A DNA stretch of 64,000 nucleotides from Cryptomeria japonica (lineage: Eukaryota; Streptophyta; Pinopsida; Cupressales; Cupressaceae), in the NCBI RefSeq assembly GCF_030272615.1, contig NC_081410.1, positions 287,743,957 to 287,807,956 on the forward strand, given 5' to 3'. The position numbers were made by a program, and so were the translations under genes. Below are positions 57,229 to 64,000 of this stretch, piece after piece. Below the pieces are notes generated by a model. The model was not told the origin of the DNA. It saw only the letters and a list, made by a program, of their open reading frames with translations, and searched no databases. Positions within the stretch are counted from its first letter, which is position 1. Each line of letters begins with the position of its first letter.

Positions 57229-58711
57229 GTAGACGTATAAAAATGACCATATTCCTAAATGAATATTTTATGTTCATTTCTCTATTTAATTAAATCCAAT
57301 TTAATTAAATTATCCACATTCCTCTATTTAATTAAGTAAATTACTCAATTTATTTAAATTAAATTCACTATACCCATTTAATGAATAAATCATTTTATTC
57401 AATTAAATCCCCCCTATCCACTTTTAATTAAATTCAAATTTAATTAAATAGTTATCCTAAATTGAATAAATATAATTTATTTAATTTCTCCAAATTACAA
57501 CCAAATTGAATTAAAACATTTATTTCAATTAAATCCTATTATCCCTCCATCCACTTGCAAAATCCCAAACCCCTTTCTAATCCCTTCTAGAATCTTCTAA
57601 TCGCTTCTAATTAACCTAACCCCTCCTCTAAACTTTGTCACATCCCTAAGCAAAGGGAAGTCACTTCTCAAATGGCTTAAAGTCTTTGATAACCATTAAA
57701 GGTTTTCAACCTTCAACCACCAAAACCCTTAAAGTCTTTGAAAACCATTGAAGGCTTCCAACCTTCAACCACTTAATCCCTAAAGTTTCCAATAACCATT
57801 AATGGTTAATTCAAACCCTCCCACATGGTTAAAACATTTGTTTTGACTCAACCTCTATCCAACCCAAGGGTCTCATCAGGCCATTAATGCTTTGACCATG
57901 ATTATCTCTTAATCATTTGCACAAAGGTTTATCTTTGGATTAACTCTTAAATCCAGTGGGTAAGCCTAACTTAGACTTGACCCTTAGCCTTTAGATAACC
58001 ATGAGGTCTTCTCAGGCCTTTAATGCCTCCAACCTCTTCTCTCAACCCAATCCTATGTTGACACTTGTCACCATTTTATTGGTGCCAATTGTGCACATGG
58101 ATCCCCAACTTTCAAACCTGACCCTTGATTAAACCATTCAATCTTGACCATCCATTGCCCTATTTATGCTATAAATAGAGCTCTCAGTCCTCCATTTTAA
58201 AACAATCATCTTTCAAATTTGAAGCATTATACTTATGCTCAAATACTTTCAAGCTTTTTCATATCATCTTTATACTCCTCATTTAGCCTCTTTTAGATCA
58301 GGAATTAGACTAAATATACATGTTAGAATACTTCTTTTATCATTTTAGCTCAATCATAGACTAAATATATCATGTTAGGATAGTATTCATACTAACCTCG
58401 TCATCTTATCATCTAGTGTATTGCATTTTAGAATCATACATAGCTTAATCTCCATTTCATACTAAATTTAGCAAAAGCATCTCTCGTTCTCATATTTGCC
58501 ATCCCTAAACCATTTTGCTCAGTGATCTGAGAGCAAAAACATTGGTTTGAGGGACATTGTGAGATAGAGAACCATGGGACCCTCCTTGGGAAGCTGAGTA
58601 ACACGTCGTTACTCCATAGCTTGCATCAAGAAGTCCTCTGTGTGTGTGTGGACTAGTATTTAACTAAATTTTCACATATTAAGTTTTATTCACGCACTTT
58701 TCCCGCATACA
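57229..58711 (+). repeat. 5' LTR of F (about 1483 bp)
   Basis: Starts TGTAGACGTATAAAAATG and ends CCCGCATACA, with TGTA...TACA ends. The first 300 bases are very AT-rich with TTTAATTAAATT phrases. GGTTTTCAACCTTCAACCAC and close variants recur near 57700 and 57755. Confidence 0.88.
58170..58178 (+). promoter_or_regulatory. TATA box of F LTR
   Basis: TATAAATAG in GCTATAAATAGAGCTCTCAG, about 540 bases before the LTR end; a textbook plant TATA context. Confidence 0.75.
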
Positions 58712-58715
58712 TTTC

Positions 58716-58733
58716 TGGCGCCCACCGTGGGGC
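58716..58733 (+). promoter_or_regulatory. Primer-binding site of F
   Basis: TGGCGCCCACCGTGGGGC, four bases after the LTR; typical of Tat/Ogre-type Gypsy elements. Confidence 0.92.
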
Positions 58734-58799
58734 CCGACCCCAAATAACAAATTGGTTTTTGAAACTAACCACTTTTGCAGGCACGCGGGAAAATTGAAG

Positions 58800-59222
58800 T
58801 AGCGCTTTCAGTTCACTGTTTAGCGCATCCAATCAACAGAGTAGCGCATCCAACTCCCTGTTTAGCGTGTGTGGTCTGAAAACTAGCGTGTGGAAACATT
58901 TTTGCAGTGCATGACTCCCTCTAACATTTTCCTGTAGGTCTTGACGTGGGTGAAACACAGAACAGCGCATTCAACAACCAGAATAGCGCATAAGATCCCC
59001 ATTCCAGTGCTTCTAATCCATAATATAGCGCATGCAACTCATACATTAGCGCATCATATTTGAAATTACCTACAGCGTCGAAAAAAAAACACAGAATAGC
59101 GCTTCCAGAACCCACAGTAGCGCATCCAGAGAACAAAGTAGCACGTTTAGCATAAATTTTAGCACATGGATCATATACTGTAGCGCGTACAGTTTGTTCT
59201 GTAGCGCATCACAGTCAGAGAA
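58800..59222 (+). repeat. 21-bp repeat array 1 in F leader (18 units)
   Basis: Core TAGCGCATCC or TAGCGCGT with 11 variable bases. Unit starts: 58800, 58821, 58842, 58863, 58884, 58905, 58963, 58984, 59005, 59026, 59047, 59073, 59097, 59118, 59139, 59160, 59181, 59202. Fourteen of seventeen steps are exactly 21 bp. All cores point the same way. Confidence 0.95.
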
Positions 59223-60419
59223 AAATAAAAACAAATTTTTTTTATTTTTTTTTTATTGTAACCGAACTGGAATATTAGACTTGTGGAAGTCCCCCATATT
59301 CGCTAACAATTTTCTTTTTTTGGTTTGCTTGCACGATTCTAACAGTTTCTTGCAGGTAGGGCGAGGAATTTTATTTTAAAAATATTTTCTTTTGTTGACC
59401 TTCAAATCGGAAATTTGCTTTGTTGACCATTTCCTTTTTATAGATCAGAAAATCTTTCTTTTCAAGATTAAAAAGGACATCATGCTTGTTGGAGCAACAT
59501 CTCCAAATAGAAGTTAGCAAATCATTGTTTTGAAGGATAAAAAGAACAACTTGATTGCCTTGTCTCGAAAGTGGAAGGAATATGCTCTCCCCTTAACTGG
59601 GTGATCAAAAATCCAGACCACTCTTACAGCTTTCAGTAATTCAAGCATTTAAAACCTTTAGCAGGTCTGCCTTCCCGAGGAGTTGCAATCAACTCTTGAA
59701 GCCATTTATGGCCGGTGTGAAGGGAACGACCTAAGTGGGGAACGACTTTGACACCAAGAATTCCAACCCACTATAATCAAATGTGGAAAGTGACGAAAGT
59801 CCTTTTCAACGGTTGCGCGCAGTGATTAGCCTTCCCCTAGTATCCTTGAGATACGTAAAGCCTTTGTTCTAAAGGTTGGGAAGCCTCCTGAGGGAGTTTA
59901 TCACTGACGGCCGAACAGGAAGCCTAATTAAGAACCATAGAATTAAAAACTTTGAACCGAATCAGTAACCAAACATTTGTAACATCATAGTGCAAGGGTG
60001 GGGAAGAATCCGCCCCCAAGATTACTCACCATATATCTCCCAAGATAACTACTCAACTGTGAAGCAATTCACTTTGGGTTAACTTCTGGCAAAAGGCAAA
60101 AAAACGGGCGCCCTCTAGGGGGTGACACGGCTGTTTGAGCTGACGGAGTATCAAGACTAGTGGGCTATGATGTTATTTATGACCCTTGACTAAAGGGTCT
60201 GTCTGAAGTGTCTTACTTGTATTCCAACCTATTAAAACATTGGGGATTTGAACACATCCTCGCAGAACATACACTTTTTGTTAGATTAGGCAAAATGGTT
60301 GTACTTTTTGTACCGTGCTTGCATTTATTACTTCAGAAAATCATCCATCACACTTGAAAATTTCTCAATAAAATTCAAAAACCTCAAGAAATCACACAAA
60401 CAGAAAAATCAGGGCAGTC
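59223..60419 (+). other. F leader between the two 21-bp arrays, no gene seen
   Basis: Includes T-rich runs near 59236-59260 and a region at 59460-60130 without open frames. GGCAAAAAAACGGGCGCCCT near 60094 contains the palindrome GGGCGCCC. No protein recognised. Confidence 0.6.
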
Positions 60420-60940
60420 TAGCGCATAAGAACAACATCTTAGCGCGTGGAAGACTTCTGTTAGCGCATCCAAACCTCACATTGGCACGTGAAATTAAAA
60501 TAGTAGCGTTTTATCCTCAGGCAAAAATAGTAATAATTCTTTAGCGCATCCACAACACAGTCTAGCGCGTCGCAGCAATCTCTTAGCACGTGGGAACCAA
60601 GAATTAACGCATAAAACAAAACAGTTAGCGCTTCACAGGCCCAATGTAGCGCGTAACTTTCAAAAAATTCAACAACAAATTTCAACAGTCCTAACTTTAG
60701 CGCGTGGAAGAAAATAGCTTAGTGCATAGAAACCATATTTTAGCGCATATACTCCAACAGTTAGCGCGTTTAAAGCCTAGTATAGCGCGTAGATTTTTCA
60801 CCAGTTAAACAAAAATTTTCCAAAATCCAAACTTTAGCGCATATCTAGGGGCAGATTAGCGCGTGTGCTCATTCCTTTAGCGCATCAGGTAAATTCAGTA
60901 GCGCATGTAAACTCTGTTTTAGCGCATGATCCAAGGCCGA
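60420..60940 (+). repeat. 21-bp repeat array 2 in F leader (21 units)
   Basis: Unit starts: 60420, 60441, 60462, 60483, 60504, 60542, 60563, 60584, 60605, 60626, 60647, 60698, 60720, 60741, 60762, 60783, 60835, 60857, 60878, 60899, 60920. Most steps are 21 bp. Blocks of four to six units are separated by gaps of 51-52 bp holding related A-rich spacers (AACAAATTTCAACAGTCCT, AACAAAAATTTTCCAAAATC), so there is a higher-order repeat. Confidence 0.95.
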
Positions 60941-61396
60941 AAAACAAAGAGTCCAAAACTGAAAAATTTTGAAAATTTCAAAAACATTTTAGAAGACTTT
61001 TTCATCAAAAATCATCTTTTATCAAACCAGAGTGACAAAAACAAACTATTAAAAACTTTTCTCAAGCTAAATTTGTGTCAAACAAAGTTGCCTGAATCCT
61101 AAACAAATCGCACAATAGAGGATGTCTCTCCTATCATAATCCAGAATTTTTTTTTCATCATCAGTGTCATCAAAATCCTTTACCATCTTATGCATTTCTA
61201 TCTCAAAACACTTGTTTAAAATTCTCAAATCGTCAAATCCAGTTTCCAGATCGAGAAGCTTTTATCCATATCATTTGACACGCTTTATCGTGAAGGGACA
61301 TCTAAACCTTCACTCTGATAAAGTAAGATTTGAAATTTCCAAAACAAGAATCAACTGAATCCAAACCAATCAAAGGAAATCATTGATCACTCTTGC
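60941..61396 (+). other. F leader, A/C-rich, no feature
   Basis: A-rich, CT-rich leader with many CAAAA phrases; no open frame of note and no repeat with the 21-bp core. Confidence 0.6.
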
Positions 61397-61783
61397 ATGA
61401 CTAATCCCCTTATTCTGAGAAGAAAGAACCTCTATCGTAACATCACGTTAAAGAAACGACAACCTAGTTTTTCCAAATTTATCAAGCGAAATAAGTTTTT
61501 ATACATCAATCGTCAACTCTTCAAATCTCATCGGATATTCCTTCATCATGTCAAACATTATATCCAAAACAAATCTAGCGAATTTGACAAGGAACCCTTG
61601 AAGACAAGAGCATACTGTCAAAAGTCTACTTTTAATCAAACCATAAACCACGGCAGAAAAATCAATCCAGCATTCTTGCCCGACGAGTGCATCACATATA
61701 ACACATCTCGACCAGAACCACCAACGCCCGAGCAACACATCGAGGAGGCTTTTGTCCCTTTCATCACTGAAAGCTTCTACTAA
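61397..61783 (+). CDS. Upstream ORF of F, unknown basic protein (128 aa)
   Basis: Intact open frame from ATG 61397 to TAA 61781-61783, separated from the gag ATG at 61785 by one base (TAAAATG). The first 60 residues are Lys/Arg-rich (RRKNLYRNITLKKRQPSF), the last 40 acidic and Pro-rich (RPEPPTPEQHIEEAF). No known domain. The tight stop-start arrangement suggests either a translated leader peptide with reinitiation at gag, or the N-terminus of gag separated by a frameshift. It is also possible that it is a chance ORF. Confidence 0.45.
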   Translation: MTNPLILRRKNLYRNITLKKRQPSFSKFIKRNKFLYINRQLFKSHRIFLHHVKHYIQNKSSEFDKEPLKTRAYCQKSTFNQTINHGRKINPAFLPDECITYNTSRPEPPTPEQHIEEAFVPFITESFY

Positions 61784-61784
61784 A

Positions 61785-64000
61785 ATGCTTGTTACTCGCT
61801 CTCAAAGTAACAAACAAAGCGAGACACCCGCTGAGTCCAGTATGAATCGAAGATTATCAAATCCTTTTGAAGTTCCACCCATAGAAGAACCTGAAATTAC
61901 TGAAGCCCTTCTTCGGGAATGTCAAGTAAATCCCTCCTTCCAAAAACTTGTCAAAAATCTCATGGAAAATGACAAGGAAAAATATCTGTTGATGCTCACA
62001 AGCAAGGGCGTTAAACTTCCTGAAGATTTCGACCCAAACATTTTTCAAACCGGATCTCGGCAATATGCATATCAAGAACAAAATAGAGAAGAAGAAACTC
62101 GCATACCTGAACAACATAACTTTGAACAACACATTCCAGAACAACGCATACCAGAAATGCGTATACCTGAACTAGAAACACCAGAACAACATATACCATT
62201 TACCACACCTTTTCAACTAAGAACCAATACAAGGCAAGAACTTTTTCCTCGGCAAGACAATATACCCTTGGCAGCCCTTACTCAACAAATGCAAATGTTG
62301 CAAAGGAAAATACAGGATATGCAACAAGGGACAATAGTGCGGTACTCTTTAAATGAAATTTGTCCTTATCCATTCGATAGAAGCTTGAACATGGTGCCTT
62401 TTCCTCCAAACTCGGACGTTCCCAAATTTGATAAATATGATGGGAAAAGTGATCCCAGAGATCATGTACGGGAATTTTGCACAGTAAGCCTTGAATTCGC
62501 TCATGATGACACCTATTTGATGAGGTTATTCCCCAAAAGCTTGGGTGGGCAAACCATGGAATGGTTATCCAAAATTTCGCCACCTGTTAGATCATTTGAT
62601 GAATTGGTTAACAAATTCATAACCCACTATTCCTACAACATCCAACATGCCATAACCATGCTAGACGTTTGCAACACCAAACAAAAGAACAATGAAACAT
62701 TCATGGCGTTCCTTCAACGTTGGTGACGCATGGTCTCCATATATCCTCGAGATATTCCTGAAAAGGAGAAAATGGAAATCTTCATTGATAACTTGAATGG
62801 CGAAATGAGTTACAGACTAAAACTGCAATGCATACCATCTTTCGCTAAATTGATTGAAAATGGCATTCAAGTAGAGGAAGCATGTGTCAAAAAGGGAACA
62901 CTCAAATTCTACAAGGAAGGAACAAACTCATCAAACTACAATAACCAAAACAACACCAACTTTGACAAATCTCGATTTTGGACTTGAAACAAGAACGAAG
63001 GCAACAATGAATCACATGATCCCAAATCTAAACAACTAGTGCTTGCTTTATCTGGAAATCCTCAGAACACGAAAAATCTTAAAAATGCTGCACCAAATGC
63101 TAACACATATGCACCAAACACTGATCAAGGACAGCTCAACATGAATAACACCAATGATACTCAAAGCAAGAACATGAATCCAGGACCTAACAACAATTCA
63201 CGCAACACAAACAATTTCCAAAAGCGTATTTTTACACCACTGGGACAATCATTAGAATCAGCATTCAGAGAACTTTTGGCAAACAAGATTCTTTCGTTGC
63301 CTCCAATCAACAATTATGAACCCCCAATCAAACCACCTTGGTGGAATGATTCACACTATTGTGATTTCCATCGTAACAAGGGTCATAGAACAAACGAATG
63401 TATGAGATTGAAACACATAGTCTAGGACATGATTGATCGAGGTGACTTAACGGTCGATGGTCTTAAAACAAATGGTGATCACGGAGCCTTTAAAAATCCT
63501 CTCCCGAATTACAACAAGGATGGAGCATCAACTTCAGATGATACACACGGAGCTCGTATTAATCACATCTACAATAACACTATCAACCATATATCAGCTG
63601 AAGATCATCAAATAAATGTCATCACCATCCGAGATCAGCGTGATCATGAATCTGTCAATGTAACAACCCGCACTCAGAAATATGTCTTGAAGGGACATAC
63701 TACACCTACAACTGCCACACCAAAAATCCAATATGACTTGGTTAACCAACTACGCAAGACTCCGGCTCAGATATCTATCCTGGAATTATTGAAATTATCA
63801 CCCAAGCACAAAGACAGATTGGAGCAAGCACTATTGGAAACAAATGTACCTCAAAATCTGGATACAGACAGATTTCAAGCCATGGTCGCCCATATGACAG
63901 GACCCCATAACCTCACCTTCTCAAAGCGTGACAATACCTCATTGAGTCATCCGCATAATACTCCCCTCCATATTGAAGTCATTGTTTGCAAACACCGAGT
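61785..64000 (+). pseudogene. Gypsy F gag, running off the window
   Basis: ATG at 61785 (MLVTRSQSNKQSETPAESS). One frame continues to the window end with stops at 62724-62726 (TGA), 62985-62987 (TGA) and 63423-63425 (TAG). An IPEQ/IPE-rich stretch lies at 62098-62200. The gag core is at about 62400-62860 (DPRDHVREFCTVSLEFAHDD, SLGGQTMEWLSKISPPVRSF, FITHYSYNIQHAITML). After an Asn-rich linker, a Cys/His motif CDFHRNKGHRTNEC sits near 63360. HNLTFSKRD near 63910 and HIEVIVCKH near 63975 match the stretch just before the protease in Tat/Ogre polyproteins. Confidence 0.9.

Larger units (their letters stand above)
57229..64000 (+). mobile_element. Tat/Ogre-like Gypsy element F, 5' part
   Basis: 5' LTR 57229-58711, primer site 58716-58733, a 3-kb leader with 21-bp repeat arrays, a 128-codon upstream ORF and gag running off the window. 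It is inserted in gag of D. The gag is homologous to that of element I. The protease, RT and 3' LTR should lie beyond base 64000. Confidence 0.92.

Noticed and set aside
58921-60685. Heptad-repeat proteins on the minus strand of the F leader (58921-59136 and 60461-60685)
   Set aside because: The open frames arise because 21 bp is a multiple of three and the reverse core lacks stops; there is no start context or conservation evidence, so I did not annotate them as genes.
58800-60940. CRISPR-like array
   Set aside because: Constant core with variable spacers looks superficially similar, but the core is only 8-10 bp, the period is 21 bp, there are no cas genes and the context is a plant retrotransposon leader.
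1-64000. Host genes, tRNA or rRNA
   Set aside because: No exon-like conserved host protein and no cloverleaf or rRNA sequence was recognised on either strand.

Overview
This window is nuclear DNA from a seed plant with a very large, repeat-rich genome. I suspect a gymnosperm (conifer-like) from the element families and the depth of nesting, but nothing here proves the species. I see no host gene, tRNA, rRNA or CRISPR array. Almost every base can be assigned to decayed retrotransposons inserted into one another. The coding parts carry in-frame stops or frameshifts, so all are annotated as pseudogenes.

Layout, left to right. 1-6235: a minus-strand L1-type LINE (ORF1, endonuclease, reverse transcriptase, zf-RVT, RNase H). 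6236-8661: the 5' part of a minus-strand LTR element, here 'B', with a coiled-coil/zinc-knuckle protein and one LTR. 8662-9801 plus 17872-18061: the 5' LTR and gag start of a minus-strand Copia element, 'A'. 9802-17866: a complete plus-strand Copia, 'N', inserted in A's LTR (TSD ATAAG), itself carrying a solo LTR at 14036-15569 (TSD GTAAA). 18062-18846 plus 25868-29057: gag, leader, primer-binding site and part of the 5' LTR of a minus-strand Tat/Ogre-like Gypsy, 'I', interrupted by plus-strand Copia 'J' at 18847-25867 (TSD CATTA). About 29058-36110: minus-strand Copia 'M', with solo LTRs at 30073-31132 and 31823-32868 (TSD ACCTT). About 36111-57228: minus-strand Tat-like Gypsy 'D' (gag, protease, an extra RNase H, RT, RH, integrase, a 1.4-kb tandem array and a roughly 1,200-codon extra ORF), interrupted by 'C' at 45982-53851 (TSD GCTCA), a complete 7.9-kb LTR element with no RT or integrase. 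57229-64000: LTR, leader and gag of a plus-strand Tat/Ogre-like Gypsy, 'F', running off the window.

The nest is at least four levels deep (I contains A, A contains N, N contains a solo LTR; I contains M, M contains D, D contains C). Removing inserted elements restores open reading continuity in I, M, N and D, which confirms the boundaries.

Most unusual signals: two arrays of a strict 21-bp repeat (39 units, conserved core TAGCGCAT/TAGCGCGT, variable remainder) in F's leader, with a similar 21-22-bp array on a different core in related element I; an archaeal-type RNase H upstream of RT in D, with the RT-linked RH degenerate; large unknown ORFs in D and in non-autonomous C; a degenerate ~125-bp tandem array downstream of D's integrase; and a conserved inverted repeat straddling the polypurine tract/LTR junction in three Copia families.
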